13,786 nt of DNA from Streptomyces sp. WM6378. GTDB taxonomy: Bacteria; Actinomycetota; Actinomycetes; Streptomycetales; Streptomycetaceae. The position numbers and the translations under genes are program-made. The stretch covers positions 1 through 13,786 of the forward strand of contig NZ_LGDD01000038.1 of NCBI RefSeq assembly GCF_001279695.1, read 5' to 3'. The notes under the pieces were generated by a model. That model had not been told where the DNA came from. It made no database searches and worked only from the letters and a program-made list of their open reading frames with translations. Below, piece by piece: positions 1-10,500 of this stretch (position 1 is the stretch's first letter; every line of letters begins with the position of its first letter).

Positions 1-176
1 ACGGTCTGGTTCAGCAGCTCCACGTCCCCACCCCACACCACGTCCCGCAACGGACGGTCCAGATGCTCGTCCAAGGAAGCGCACACCGCGTCGAACGCCC
101 CCGCGAAAACCGGATAGCGACCATACAACTCCCGCCCCATACCCAGGCGTTGCGACCCCTGACCCGAGAACAGGAA
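1..176 (-). other. Acyltransferase domain, N-terminal fragment cut by window edge
   Basis: [17 protein letters not shown] starts at residue 2099. The fragment ends before the GHSxG and specificity motifs, so the extender cannot be read; the N-terminal wording resembles the malonyl-type AT of the first module. Its codons end mostly in G or T (TTG, TAT, CAT, GGT), unlike the KS before it. Confidence 0.88.
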
Positions 177-3100
177 GGCGTCCCTGCCGGTGTGCGCCGT
201 GCCGGTGTCCAGGGCGGGATCGGCCTCGCCCGCGGCCAGTGCGGACAGGGCCCGCAGCGCGGTGGCGTGGTCGTGGGCACGGACGGCCGCGCGGTGGGCG
301 AGGGCCGTGCGGTGCGTCATCAGCGTGTGGGCGACGTCGGTGAGCCGGGGTGCGGGCTCGTGGTCCAGGTGGGAGCGGAGTCGGGCCGCCTGGGCGCGCA
401 GGGCGTTCTCGCCCTTGGCCGAGAGCAGCAGCGGTACCGTCCCGTCGGGGGCGGTGGTGGACGGTTCGGGTTCGGTGGCCGGGGGCAGTTCCAGGACCAC
501 GTGTGCGTTGGTGCCGCTGATGCCGAAGGCGGAGACGGCCGCGCGTCGCGGGCGGCCGGTCTCGGGCCAGTCGGTGTTCTCGGTGAGCAGTTCGACGGCG
601 CCCGCGGTCCAGTCGACGTGTTCGGTGGGTTCGTCGACGTGCAGGGTGCGCGGCAGCATCCCGTGCCGCATCGCCAGCACCATCTTCATCACGCCCGCCA
701 CACCGGCGGCGGCCTGGGTGTGCCCGAGGTTGGACTTCACCGCGCCGAGCAGCAACGGCTGCTCCGCCGGCCGCTCCTGGCCGTAGGTGGCCAGCAGTGC
801 CTGGGCCTCGATCGGGTCGCCGAGTGTCGTACCGGTGCCGTGTGCCTCCACGGCGTCGACGTCGCCGGCGGCCAACTGGGCGTTGGCCAGGGCCTGTCGG
901 ATCACCCGCTGCTGGGACGGGCCGCTGGGTGCGCTCAAGCCGTTGGACGCGCCGTCCTGGTTGACGGCGGAGCCGCGTACGACGGCGAGTACCTGGTGGC
1001 CGTTGCGGCGGGCGTCGCTGAGCCGCTCCACCAGCAGCAGGCCGACGCCTTCGCTCCAGCCGGTGCCGTCGGCGGCGGCCGCGAACGGCTTGCAGCGGCC
1101 GTCGGGGGCCAGCCCGCGCTGCCGGGCGAACTCCACGAAGGACGACGGGGTGGACATCACGGTCACACCGCCCGCGACCGCCAGGGAGCACTCACCCTGA
1201 CGCAGCGCCTGCGCCGCCATGTGCAGAGCCACCAGCGAGGAGGAACACGCGGTGTCCACGGTGACGGCGGGTCCTTCGAAGCCGAAGGTGTAGGAGACCC
1301 GGCCGGAGACGACGCTCAGGGCGTTGCCGGTGAGCCGGTGCCCGCTCGCTTCGTCCTGTGCCGTGTCCAGGACGGCGCCGTAGTCCTGGGTGTTGGTGCC
1401 CGCGAAGACCCCGGTGCTGCTGCCGCGGAGGGACTCCGGGTCGATGCCCGCCTGTTCGAGCACCTCCCAGGTGGTTTCCAGGAGCAGTCGCTGCTGCGGG
1501 TCCATGGCGAGGGCCTCGCGCGGCGAGATGCCGAAGAAGTCGGCGTCGAAGCCGGCCACACCGTCCAGGAAGCCGCCGTCGCGGACGTAGGTGGTGCCCT
1601 GGTGGTCGGGGTCGGGGTGGTAGACGCGGTCCAGGTCCCAGCCCCGGTCAGTGGGCATGGGGGCGATGGCGTCGCCGCCCTCGGCCAGCAGCCGCCACAG
1701 GGCCGCGGGCGAGTCCACGCCGCCGGGGAAGCGGCAGGCCATGCCGACGATCGCCACCGGTTCGTCGAGGGCGGCGGCCGATGCCTGTACGACCGTGGCG
1801 GGCCCCGTGGCGCCCAGGACTTCGGCGCGCAGGTATGCGGCGACCGCGGCGGCGCTGGGGTGGTCGAACAGCAGGGTGGCAGGCAGTCGCAGTGCCGTCG
1901 CGGCGGAGAGCCGGTTGCGCAGGTCGACCGCCATGAGCGAGTCGAATCCCTGCTCGCGGAAGGCGCGTTGGGCGTCGATGGTGTCCGGTGTGGGGTGGCC
2001 GAGGGACTTGGCGGCCTCTTCCCTGACCATGGTCAGGAACGCCTGTTCCTGTTCGGCGGGCGGCAGTGCGGCGATCCGGTCGCGCAGGGGGGAGCCTTCG
2101 CGGCGCGGGCCGTCCGCGGGGCGGACCGCGCGGCGGGCCTCGGGCAGGTCGCCGATGAGGGGGCTGGGGCGGACGGCGGTCAGGGCAGGGGCGTAGGCGC
2201 TCCAGTCGATGTCGGCCACGGTCACGTGGGTCATGCCCTGGGCGAGGGCCTGGCGCAGGGCGGCGAGCGCGGGGGCCGCGGCCATGGGCTGCAGTCCGTC
2301 GCGGCTCATCCGGTCGGCGACGTCACTGTCGACGGCCATACCGTCGCCCGCCCAGGGGCCCCAGGACACGGAGGTGGCCGGGAGGCCCTGCTGGTGGCGC
2401 TGTTCGGCGAGGGCGTCCAAGTAGGCGTTGGCGGCGGCGTAGTTGCCCTGTCCGGCGTTGCCCAGGACGCCGACGACCGAGGAGAACAGCACGAAGTGGT
2501 CCAGGTCCAGGTCCTGGGTGAGCTCGTGCAGGTGCTGTGCGGCCTGCGCCTTGGGGCGCAGTACGGTCTCGAAGCGCTCGGGGGTGAGCGCTGCCAGTAC
2601 GCCGTCGTCCAGCACGCCCGCTGCGTGCACGACGCCGGTCAGCGGCAGGTGCGGCGGGATGTCCGCGAGGACGGCCGCCAGGGCGTCCCGGTCGGCGACG
2701 TCGCAGGCGGCGAGGGTCACCTCGACGCCGCGGTCGGTGAGTGCGGCCGCGAGTTCGGGTGCGCCGGGGGCCTGGGAGCCGCGGCGGCTGGTGAGTACGA
2801 GGTGTTGGGCTCCGGCGTCAGCCAGCCAGTGGGCGAGGTGTGCGCCGAGGGCGCCGGTGCCGCCGGTGACCAGGACGGTGCCGTGGGTGCTCCACTGGGC
2901 GTCGGTGTCGCCGCCGGGTGCGGTCCGTTCCAGGCGGCGGGTGAAGACCCCGGCCGGGCGGATCGCGACCTGGTCCTCGTCGCCGGCGAGGGTGCTCAGC
3001 AGCGCGGAGACGGTCCGCCCGTCCAGGTTCTCGGGTAGGTCGACGAGCCCGCCCCAGCTCTGCGGGGACTCCAGCGCGGCTACCCGGCCCAGGCCCCAGG

Positions 3101-6100
3101 TCTGCGCCTGTACGGGGTTGTTGAGCGCGTCGTGCAGGTCGACGGCGACGGCGCGGCGGGTCACGCTCCATAAGGGTGCCTGGGTGCCTGTGGCCTCCAG
3201 GGCGCGCAGCAGCGCGGTGGTGGCGGTCAGGCCGCGCGGCACGGAGGGCAGCTGCGGGTGGGGGCGCTCGTCGAGGGCCAGCAGGGAGAGCACGCCGTCG
3301 ACCGGGGTGTCGGGCCGGGCGAGGGCGTCGCCGGGATCGTCGGTGTCGGGCAGTTCCCGTACGTCGGTGTGCAGGCCCTGGTCGCGCAGGGCGTCCAGGA
3401 GGCGGACGGTCCACGGGTCGTCGGTGGCGCCGTCGGGCAGGACGACGAGCCAGTGGCCCGTGGCGACGGGGTCGTTGGAAGCGGTGCGCGGGGTCCAGTG
3501 GGTGCGGTAGCCGAAGCGGTCCGCGGCGGCCTGGATGCGGCGTTGCCGGCGCCAGGAGGAGAGGGTGGGCAGGAGGTTGCCGAGGGAGTCCGCGTCGCTG
3601 CCGTCGATGGCGAGGACGGCCGACAGCTCCTGGAGGTCCTCGCGCTCGACGGCGGCCCAGAATCCGGCCTCGCCCGCCTCGGCGGCGGCCGCTTCCGCCG
3701 GCTCGTGTTCGGCCGGGTCCAGCCAGTACCACTGGCGCTGGAAGGCGTAGGTGGGCAGTCCCACGTGGGGAGCGCTGCGGGCGCCCAGGCAGGCGGACCA
3801 GTCGACGTGGGCGCCGTGCGCGAAGGCGGTGGCGACGCCCGCGGTGAGGGTGGGTGCTTCGGGGCGGCCGGTGCGCAGGAGGGAGACCAGGACAGGGGGG
3901 AGGGGCTCGTCGGGGGTGGTCAGACAGTCCTGGACCATGGGGGTGAGGACGGCATCGGGGCCGATCTCCACGAAGGTGGTGATGCCCTCGGCTTCGAGGG
4001 TGCGCACGGCGGCGCAGAAACGGACCGCTTCTCGGACCTGCCGGACCCAGTAGTCGGGCGAGCACAGTTCGTCGTCGGTGGCGAGCTCGCCGGTCACCGT
4101 GGACACCACGGGGATGCGGGGGGCATGGAAGGTCAGGCCGCCGGCGACGCGCCGGAAGTCCTCCAACATGCCGTCCATGTGCGGGGAGTGGAAGGCGTGA
4201 CTGACCCTCAGACGTTTGGTACGGCGGCCCTGCGCTGCCCAGTGGGCCGCGATCTCGGTCACGGCCTGTTCGTCGCCCGAAATGACGGTGGAGTCGGGCC
4301 CGTTGGCGGCGGCGACGGAGACCTGCCCCTCGTGGCCCGCCAGGCTGTCCCGGATCTCCTTCTCGGTGGCCTGGATCGCCACCATGGCGCCGCCTTCGGG
4401 CAGTGCCTGCATCAGGGTGCCCCGCGCGGCGACCAGTCGTGCGGCGTCCTGGAGGGTCAGCACGCCGCTGACGTGGGCGGCGGTGATTTCGCCGATGGAG
4501 TGGCCGACGACGGCCTGGGGGGTCACGCCCCAGGATTCGACGAGCCGGAACAGGGCGGTTTCCAACGCGAAGAGGGCGGCCTGGGTGTAGGCGGTCCGGT
4601 CGAGGAGGGCGGCGTCGGCGCTGCCTTCGTCGGCGAAGACGACGTCGTGCAGCGGCCGGTCCAGGTGCGGGTCGAGCTCGGCGCACACCGCGTCGAAGGC
4701 GGCGGCGAACGCGGGGTACGCAGCGTGCAGTCCGCGTCCCATGCCCAGGCGCTGGGAGCCCTGCCCGGCGAAGAGGAACGCGGTGGCGGTCTTGGCGGCG
4801 ACGCCGCTGACCAGGCCGGTGGTGGTGCGGCCCGTGGCCAGGGCGTCCAGGCCGTCCAGGAACGCGTCCCGGTCGTCCGCGACGAGTACCGCGCGGTGCT
4901 CCATCAGGGCCCGGGTGTCCACGAGGGCGTGGGCGACGGCGGCCGGTTCGAGGTCGGCACGCTCCCGTACGTGGCGGCCGAGGCGTTCGGCCTGGGCGCG
5001 CAGGGCCCCTTCGGTGCGGGCGGACAGGATCCAGGGCAGCGTGCCCGACCGGGCGGCCGGCTCGGGGGCGGCTTCGGCCTCGTGGGCGGGCGCCTGTTCC
5101 AGGATGACGTGGGCGTTGGTGCCGCTGATGCCGAAGGAGGAGACGGCGGCGCGGCGGGGCCGATCAGTGCTCGGCCAGGGTTCGGCTTCGGCGAGGAGCC
5201 TGGCATGGCCGTCGCTCCAGTCGACGTGCCCGGTGGGCTCGTCCAGGTGCAGGGACTTGGGCAGTTGTCCGTGCCGCATCGCCAGGACCATCTTCATCAC
5301 ACCGGCGATACCGGCGGCGGACTGGGTGTGCCCGATGTTGGACTTCATGGAGCCGATCAACACGGGCCGGTCCGCGGGGCGCTGCTGCCCGTACGTGGCC
5401 AGCAGGGCATGCGCCTCGATGGGGTCGCCGAGGGTGGTGCCGGTGCCGTGCGCCTCCACGGCGTCGATGTCCGCGGTGGTCAGGCCCGCGGCGGTCAGGG
5501 CCTGGCGGATGACGCTCTGCTGCGAGGGGCCGTTGGGGGCGGTCAGGCCGTTCGAGGCGCCGTCCTGGTTGACGGCCGAGCCCTTCACCACGGCCAGTAC
5601 GGGGTGGCCGTTGCGCACCGCGTCGCTGAGCCGCTCCACCAGCAGCAGGCCGACGCCCTCGCTCCAGCCGGTGCCGTCGGCGGTGTCCGCGAACGGCTTG
5701 CAGCGGCCGTCGGGGGCCAGGCCGCGCTGGCGGGAGAACTCCACGAACAGCTGCGGCGTGGACATCACGGTCGCGCCGCCCACCAGGGCCATGCCGCACT
5801 CGCCGCGCCGCAGCGCGTGCATCGCCAGGTGCAGGGCGACCAGCGACGAGGAGCAGGCCGTGTCCACGGTCAGTGCGGGGCCTTCCAGACCGAGGACGTA
5901 GGAGATCCGGCCGGAGGCGATGCTGATGTGGTTGCCGGTCAGCAGGTGTCCGCCGACCTCGTCGGTGCGTCGGCCCGCCTCGGCGTCGTAGCCGCCGTAG
6001 TCGGTGCCGACGAAGACACCGGTGCGGCTGCCGGCGAGGGATTGCGGGTCGATGCCGGCGCGTTCGACGGCTTCCCACGCGGTTTCCAGCAGCAGTCGCT

Positions 6101-6470
6101 GCTGGGGGTCCATGGCGAGCGCCTCGCGCGGGGAGATCCCGAAGAAGGCGGGATCGAACTCGCCCGCGTCATGGAGGAATCCGCCCTCGCGGGCGTAGGC
6201 GGTGCCCTGGTGGGCCGGGTCGGGGTGGTAGAGGCCCTCCAGGTCCCAGCCACGGTTGCGGGGGAACGAGGAGATCGCGTCGACTCCGTCGCGTAGCAGC
6301 TCCCAGAGCTCTTCCGGCGTGCGGACGCCGCCGGGGAAGCGGCAGGCCATCGAGACGATCGCGATCGGCTCTCGCTGCTTCGCCTCCGTCTCGTCCAATT
6401 GCTGACGAGTCTCGTGAAGGTCTGCGATCGCGCGCTTGAGGTACTCGCGCAGCTTCTCCTCGTTCGACAT
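1..6470 (-). CDS. Modular type I PKS subunit, N-terminal docking domain plus KS-AT-KR-ACP-KS-AT (3' end outside window)
   Basis: This extender subunit of a cis-AT assembly line has 2156 complete codons in the window and is open to the left edge. The ATG at 6470-6468 is chosen because it begins the conserved docking helix [15 protein letters not shown]. No clear Shine-Dalgarno sequence precedes it, and an in-frame GTG 18 codons upstream adds only unconserved residues. Domain order: docking helix 1-33, KS 35-459, AT 565-868 (malonyl type, HAFH), KR 937-1395 (B-type, LDD), ACP 1465-1552 (Ser1511), KS 1571-1994, AT from 2099 and cut before its GHSxG. The first module has no DH or ER, so it should leave a beta-hydroxy group. 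It lies 199 bp after the TE-bearing gene but, having a docking helix, must receive its chain from another subunit. The left-edge codons switch abruptly to G/T endings. Confidence 0.96.
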   Translation of the reverse strand, partial: MSNEEKLREYLKRAIADLHETRQQLDETEAKQREPIAIVSMACRFPGGVRTPEELWELLRDGVDAISSFPRNRGWDLEGLYHPDPAHQGTAYAREGGFLHDAGEFDPAFFGISPREALAMDPQQRLLLETAWEAVERAGIDPQSLAGSRTGVFVGTDYGGYDAEAGRRTDEVGGHLLTGNHISIASGRISYVLGLEGPALTVDTACSSSLVALHLAMHALRRGECGMALVGGATVMSTPQLFVEFSRQRGLAPDGRCKPFADTADGTGWSEGVGLLLVERLSDAVRNGHPVLAVVKGSAVNQDGASNGLTAPNGPSQQSVIRQALTAAGLTTADIDAVEAHGTGTTLGDPIEAHALLATYGQQRPADRPVLIGSMKSNIGHTQSAAGIAGVMKMVLAMRHGQLPKSLHLDEPTGHVDWSDGHARLLAEAEPWPSTDRPRRAAVSSFGISGTNAHVILEQAPAHEAEAAPEPAARSGTLPWILSARTEGALRAQAERLGRHVRERADLEPAAVAHALVDTRALMEHRAVLVADDRDAFLDGLDALATGRTTTGLVSGVAAKTATAFLFAGQGSQRLGMGRGLHAAYPAFAAAFDAVCAELDPHLDRPLHDVVFADEGSADAALLDRTAYTQAALFALETALFRLVESWGVTPQAVVGHSIGEITAAHVSGVLTLQDAARLVAARGTLMQALPEGGAMVAIQATEKEIRDSLAGHEGQVSVAAANGPDSTVISGDEQAVTEIAAHWAAQGRRTKRLRVSHAFHSPHMDGMLEDFRRVAGGLTFHAPRIPVVSTVTGELATDDELCSPDYWVRQVREAVRFCAAVRTLEAEGITTFVEIGPDAVLTPMVQDCLTTPDEPLPPVLVSLLRTGRPEAPTLTAGVATAFAHGAHVDWSACLGARSAPHVGLPTYAFQRQWYWLDPAEHEPAEAAAAEAGEAGFWAAVEREDLQELSAVLAIDGSDADSLGNLLPTLSSWRRQRRIQAAADRFGYRTHWTPRTASNDPVATGHWLVVLPDGATDDPWTVRLLDALRDQGLHTDVRELPDTDDPGDALARPDTPVDGVLSLLALDERPHPQLPSVPRGLTATTALLRALEATGTQAPLWSVTRRAVAVDLHDALNNPVQAQTWGLGRVAALESPQSWGGLVDLPENLDGRTVSALLSTLAGDEDQVAIRPAGVFTRRLERTAPGGDTDAQWSTHGTVLVTGGTGALGAHLAHWLADAGAQHLVLTSRRGSQAPGAPELAAALTDRGVEVTLAACDVADRDALAAVLADIPPHLPLTGVVHAAGVLDDGVLAALTPERFETVLRPKAQAAQHLHELTQDLDLDHFVLFSSVVGVLGNAGQGNYAAANAYLDALAEQRHQQGLPATSVSWGPWAGDGMAVDSDVADRMSRDGLQPMAAAPALAALRQALAQGMTHVTVADIDWSAYAPALTAVRPSPLIGDLPEARRAVRPADGPRREGSPLRDRIAALPPAEQEQAFLTMVREEAAKSLGHPTPDTIDAQRAFREQGFDSLMAVDLRNRLSAATALRLPATLLFDHPSAAAVAAYLRAEVLGATGPATVVQASAAALDEPVAIVGMACRFPGGVDSPAALWRLLAEGGDAIAPMPTDRGWDLDRVYHPDPDHQGTTYVRDGGFLDGVAGFDADFFGISPREALAMDPQQRLLLETTWEVLEQAGIDPESLRGSSTGVFAGTNTQDYGAVLDTAQDEASGHRLTGNALSVVSGRVSYTFGFEGPAVTVDTACSSSLVALHMAAQALRQGECSLAVAGGVTVMSTPSSFVEFARQRGLAPDGRCKPFAAAADGTGWSEGVGLLLVERLSDARRNGHQVLAVVRGSAVNQDGASNGLSAPSGPSQQRVIRQALANAQLAAGDVDAVEAHGTGTTLGDPIEAQALLATYGQERPAEQPLLLGAVKSNLGHTQAAAGVAGVMKMVLAMRHGMLPRTLHVDEPTEHVDWTAGAVELLTENTDWPETGRPRRAAVSAFGISGTNAHVVLELPPATEPEPSTTAPDGTVPLLLSAKGENALRAQAARLRSHLDHEPAPRLTDVAHTLMTHRTALAHRAAVRAHDHATALRALSALAAGEADPALDTGTAHTGRDAFLFSGQGSQRLGMGRELYGRYPVFAGAFDAVCASLDEHLDRPLRDVVWGGDVELLNQT
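489..1760 (-). other. Ketosynthase domain, second module of second subunit
   Basis: Full-length KS, residues 1571-1994. The active-site Cys1742 is in DTACSSS (TGT at 1247-1245), and EAHGTGT and KSNLGHT are intact. It aligns with the first KS at a constant offset of 4608 bp. Confidence 0.95.
489..1760 (-). repeat. Direct repeat of KS coding sequence, copy 2 of 2 in the same gene
   Basis: This KS and the one at 5094-6368 are direct copies 4608 bp apart with long near-identical stretches, for example around 1018-1112 versus 5626-5720. Such repeats are normal between PKS modules and are substrates for recombination and assembly errors. Confidence 0.8.
1815..2078 (-). other. Acyl carrier protein domain, first module of second subunit
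   Basis: The phosphopantetheine Ser1511 lies in the motif [10 protein letters not shown] (codon 1940-1938), followed by [11 protein letters not shown]. It passes the beta-hydroxy chain to the following KS in the same protein. Confidence 0.93.
2286..3662 (-). other. Ketoreductase domain, B-type
   Basis: The structural subdomain starts at FWAAVERE (937) right after the AT linker, so there is no DH. The NADPH motif TGGTGALG is at 1202-1209, LDD at 1287-1289, and the catalytic Tyr1344 in [12 protein letters not shown] plus Asn before Tyr indicates B-type. The Pro expected five residues before Tyr in many B-type KRs is Ala. Predicted outcome is a beta-hydroxy intermediate. Confidence 0.93.
3867..4778 (-). 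other. Acyltransferase domain, malonyl-CoA type
   Basis: Begins at [14 protein letters not shown]. The nucleophile Ser658 is in GHSIGE (codon 4499-4497), [10 protein letters not shown] is present, and the specificity motif HAFH is at residues 758-761 (4188-4199). All signatures agree on malonyl-CoA, so no alpha-branch is expected from this module. Confidence 0.93.
5094..6368 (-). other. Ketosynthase domain, first module of second subunit
   Basis: Full-length KS from [14 protein letters not shown] (residue 35) to LEQ (459). Active-site Cys206 is in DTACSSS (codon 5855-5853), and EAHGTGT and KSNIGHT are also present. It is an extender KS (Cys, not Gln), so this is not a loading module. It closely resembles the second KS of the same protein. 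Confidence 0.95.
6372..6470 (-). other. N-terminal docking helix of the second PKS subunit
   Basis: Residues 1-33 form a charged, coiled-coil-like helix ([15 protein letters not shown], then [16 protein letters not shown]) directly before the KS. This is the standard N-terminal docking element of actinomycete modular PKSs. It pairs with a C-terminal docking domain of an upstream subunit, which must lie outside this window because the neighbouring gene ends in a TE. Confidence 0.93.
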
Positions 6471-6669
6471 CAGGACGCCAATCGTTCGGTGGAATGCCGG
6501 ACTTCGGGAACAGAGCGTCGACACGCACGTCCGACCGGTTCCCCGCCATCTTCCACGCGGTGGACTGCGGGTTTCCGTAGTTGAGTGCCGGAATGCGCCG
6601 CGGCGGGCGGCCCGGTGGCCGCCCGCCGTGACGTTCTGTTCCTGTGCGCTGGTCAGGTGTGTGCCGTGG
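6471..6669. other. Intergenic spacer between the two PKS genes
   Basis: This 199-bp stretch has no supportable gene. It holds the inverted repeat at 6601-6628 and, on the minus strand from 6600 to 6471, a leader with no recognisable -35/-10 pair and no clear Shine-Dalgarno before the ATG at 6470. An ATG at 6549 opens a small frame overlapping the PKS start, but its product has no recognisable features. Confidence 0.8.
6601..6628 (-). terminator. Perfect 12-bp stem-loop after the thioesterase gene
   Basis: CGGCGGGCGGCC (6601-6612) and GGCCGCCCGCCG (6617-6628) are exact reverse complements with a 4-nt loop. The hairpin starts 41 nt after the TAA of the TE-bearing gene. The stem is all G+C and no T-tract follows on the minus strand, as is common for actinomycete terminators. 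It could instead be a processing or mRNA-stabilising hairpin within one long transcript. Confidence 0.6.
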
Positions 6670-7518
6670 TTACGCCTCGCCGAGGGTGGCGAGCCATTCC
6701 TTGACGATCCGCGCGGTCTCCGGAGCGTCGTCGCGCACCATGGAGAAGTGGTCGGCTTCCACGAGGCGCACCTCGGCCGTCGGGAACGCCTTGCTCTTCG
6801 CGTCCTCGGCCGCAGCGGCCGCGACGGCCTCCAAGGCGACGGTCTCCTGGGTGGCGCGGACGACCAGCACGGGGGCGGTCGTGTGCGATACCTCAAGTTG
6901 GCTGAGCAGGTTCATCCACCGTCCCATGCCGGACAGCCTGGAGTTCGTCATCCGCACCGGCGATTCCTCGTCGACCCGGAAGTTGTGGTGCATCAGCCTG
7001 TCGTAGTCGATCTCGTCCTCGTCGTCGTGCCGGATGCTGACCGAGTCCAGCAGCACCACCGCTGCGGGCTTGATGCCCCAGGTGGCCTCCAGCAGACCGG
7101 CGGCGGCGTAGGCGTAGGTACCGCCGGAGGAGTGCCCGGTCAGGATGAACGGGTTGCCGTCGCTCGCGCGCAGGGCGCTCTCCGCGATGGTCCTGACCGC
7201 GGTCATCACCGTGGCCGGTACCCGTTCCCCGGCGGCGAAGCCGACCAGGGGCAGCGCGCAGACGTGCCGTTCGCCCCGGAAGGGCGCGGCGAACCTGGCG
7301 TACTCGTGGACGCCGCCGTTGGCGGTGGGTGTGCTGACGCAGATCATCCGCGGTTCGACGGGGCCTTCGGCGAGCGCGGTCGGCAGCGGCAGTTCCTCCA
7401 GTTCTGCTGTGTTCTCGAAGGTCTGGCGCAGGCCGGTCAGGGCCCGCAGCATGAGCCTGGCCTCCGGGAACTTGCCGTTGTCCATGGCATCGAGGAACAG
7501 CCGCTCCAGCGAGTCGGG
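6670..7518 (-). other. Type I thioesterase (macrocyclising or hydrolysing) domain
   Basis: The alpha/beta-hydrolase TE is fused at the C-terminus. The N-terminal helices ([14 protein letters not shown], about 2093-2106) resemble the dimer helices of macrolide TEs. The triad is visible: Ser2219 in GHSSGG, Asp2247 in VLLDSV, His2346 in EADHFSM. It offloads the full-length chain, by lactonisation or hydrolysis. Which of the two cannot be told from sequence alone. Confidence 0.95.
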
Positions 7519-10500
7519 TTCCGGCCCGGCCAGGAGCAGGTTCCCCGCGGACGCGGAGCCGGCGAGTCCGGGCTGTGCGGCGAATTCGCTGCGCAGCCGT
7601 GCGCCGAGGTCGGCGGAGGTCTTGGTGTCGAAGACCAGTGTCGCCGGCAGTTGCAGTCCGGTGGCCGTGGCGAGCCGGTTGCGCAGCTCGATCGAGGTCA
7701 GCGAGTCGAGACCGAGCTCGTAGAAGTCCCGGCGGGGCTCGATCTCCGCCGGGGACGCGTAGCCGAGGATGAGGGCGGCCTCGCCGCGGACGAGGTCGAC
7801 GAGGTGGCCGACGCGCTCGCCTTCCGGCAGCTCCAACAGTTGCTGGGCGAAGGTGGCCGGGGTGCCGGACGTGCTCGTGGCGTTCGAGGCGGTCCGCCTG
7901 CTGTGGCGGACCAGGCCGCGGAACATCGGGGGAATCTCCCCCTGCGGCACCCGGGCGCCGGGGATCAGGCCCACCGCCATCACGACGGGCTCGACGTAGT
8001 CGCGAGCGCTGTCGAACAGTTCCATGCCCTCCTTGATGGAGACGGGCGCCATGCCGTTGAGCCGCATGCGCGCCACGGTGGCCTGGTTCAGCGATTCGGC
8101 CATGCCGCCGCCGTCCCAGTGACCCCACACCAGCGACTGGCCCGGCAGGCCCAGGGCGGCGCGGTGCCGGACCAGGCCGTCGAGGAAGGCGTTCGCGGAC
8201 GCGTAGTTGGCCACGCCCGGGGCTCCCAGCACGCCGGAGACGGAGGAGAACATGATGAACCCGGCCAGGCCGAGGTCCTTGGTGGCCTCGTGCAGATGCC
8301 AGGCGGCGTCCACCTTCGGGCGCAGCACCGGCGTCAGGCGCTCCGGAGTCAGCGCGGTCACCACGCCGTCGTCGAGGACACCGGCGAGGTGGACGACCGC
8401 GGTCAGCGGGTGCTCCGCCGGGATGGCGGCCAGGAGTCCGGCGAGCGCATCCGGGTCGGCCGTGTCACAGGCCACGATCGTGGGCAACGCGCCCAACTCC
8501 CGCAGTTCCTCGGTGAGTTCGCCCGCCCCGGAAGCCTTCGGGCCGCTGCGGCTGACCAGCAGCAGGTGCCGGGTACCGTTCGCGGCGAGCCACCGGGCCA
8601 GTTCGATGCCGAGGCCGCCGGTACCACCGGTGATCAGTACGGTCCCCTCGGGGTCCCACTGCGACGGCCGTGTCTCGGCGTCGGTGGGCAGCCACGCCAG
8701 CCGCCCCATGAGCACCGCCTTGTCGCGCACGACGAACTGGGTCTCGCCGGAGGGCAGCAGGCCGGGCAGCGCCTCGACGAGCACCGCCAGGTCACCGCCG
8801 TCACCGTTCTCGTCCAGCTCCTCGACGTCGGCCAGGACGAAGCGGCCGGGGTGTTCCGCGATCGTCGAGCGCACCAGGCCCCAGAGGGCGGAACCGGCCA
8901 GGTCACCGCCGTCCACCGCACCACGCGTCAGGAACACCAGCTGGGAGGTGGTGAAGCGCGCGTCGGCGATCCACTCCTGCGCCAGCAGCAGGGCCTGGGT
9001 CGTCAGCTCGTGCACGGCCGCCGGGAAGCCGCCTTGCGCGCGGGGCACGGGAACCACGACCAGGTCCGGGGTGCCCGTGATGTCGGCGAGTGAGGCGGTT
9101 CCCAAGGGCGCCAGGACGGTGCTCCGGAGATCGGGTACGTCCTCTGTACGCGGTGCCGGGATCCACTCCAGGCGCAGTAGCCGGTCCCGCTGGCTGCGGA
9201 CGGCCCGCTTGGGAGCTTCCGCCAGGGCGCGCAGCGTGAGGTGGCGCGCCGACAGGACGGGTTCCCCGGCGGCGTCGACCGCCGTGACGCTGACGGAGTC
9301 CGCACCGGTCTTCGTGATCCGTGCCCGTACCGCCGAGGCGCCGGAGGCGTGCAGCGACACGTCCTTCCAGGAGGCGGCGTAGGAGAGGCGCTCCTCGTCG
9401 CCCGCGCCGCTGAACGCGGCGCCGTGCAGGACCGCTTCGAGCAGTGCCGGGTGCAGGCCGAAGGACGGGGCGTCGGAGGCGAGGCCGTCCGGGAGTTCGG
9501 CTTCGACGAACGTGTCGTCGCCGCGGACCCAGGCCGCTTGCAGCCCGCGGAAGGCGGCGCCGAACCCCGTCCCGTCGTAGTAGTCGTCCACGTCGACGTC
9601 GGAGGCGTCGCGAGGCGGCCAGTCGGACGCGTCGAAGTCCGCGGTGTGCTCGCCGGTGGTGAGGGTGCCGGTGGCGTGCCGGGTCCACGGTTCGTCCGGT
9701 GTGGCCTGGGGCCGTGAGAAGAACCGGATCTGCCGGTCGCCCTCGTCGTCGGGGGCGCCCAGCCACACCTGGAGCACCAGGGCCGTGCCGTCGGTGAGCG
9801 CCAGCGGTGTGTCGAGGGCGAGTTCGGCGACGCGGTCGCAGCCGAACTGGTCGCCGGCCCGGACGGCCAGTTCGACGAAGCCGGAGGCCGGGAAGACGGC
9901 CGTGCCGCCCGCCACGTGGTCCTTGAGCCAGGGGTGGGTCTCCATCGACAGGCGGCTGGTGAACAGCATGCCGTCGCCGTCCGCCAGCGGCACCGCCGCG
10001 CCGAGCAGCGGGTGCTCGGTGGGCAGCAGACCCGCGGAGGTCACATCGCCCGCCAGTGCCCTGCGCTTCGGCCAGTACCGCTGGCGCTGGAACGGGTAGG
10101 TGGGCAGGTCGACGTGGCGGGCGCCGGTGCCGTCGAAGATCCTGGCCCAGTCCGCGTCGACTCCGGCGACGTGCAGCTGCGCCAGGGTGGTGAGCAGGGC
10201 CGTCTCCTCGGGGCGGTCCTTGCGCAGGGCGCTGACGGCGACGACGGCGCCGACACTGCCGCCGGTGCCATCCACGTTGTGCGGGACCATCCCGGTCAGT
10301 GCCCCGTCGAGGCCCAGCTCCAGGAAGGCCGAGACGTCCTCGGCGGCCAGGGTGCGTACCGCGTCGGCGAAGCGGACGGGCTCGCGGACGTTGCGGACCC
10401 AGTAGTCGGCGCAGCGCATCAGGTCGTCCGAGGCCCTCTCGCCGGTCACGGTCGAGACAAGGGGGATGCGCGGTTCCTGGTAGGTGAGGCCCTCGGCCAC

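Noticed and set aside
2818..4686. Minus-strand 622-codon frame overlapping the second PKS gene
   Set aside because: It is out of frame with the AT and KR domains, and its product is an Arg/Pro/Gly-rich string without motifs.
5094..6470. Second subunit as a loading module
   Set aside because: It has a docking helix and a KS with an active-site Cys instead of the Gln typical of loading KSQ domains.
6169..6549. Small minus-strand frame beginning at the ATG at 6549 in the spacer
   Set aside because: Most of it overlaps the docking and KS coding region in another frame, and the protein has no recognisable feature.
63..9093. Very long plus-strand open frames (63-3038, 3258-6296, 6436-9093)
   Set aside because: The first two run codon-for-codon opposite the real minus-strand PKS frame, and all have low-complexity Gly/Ala/Val/Arg/Gln-rich products without domains. 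High-GC coding DNA produces such antisense frames routinely.
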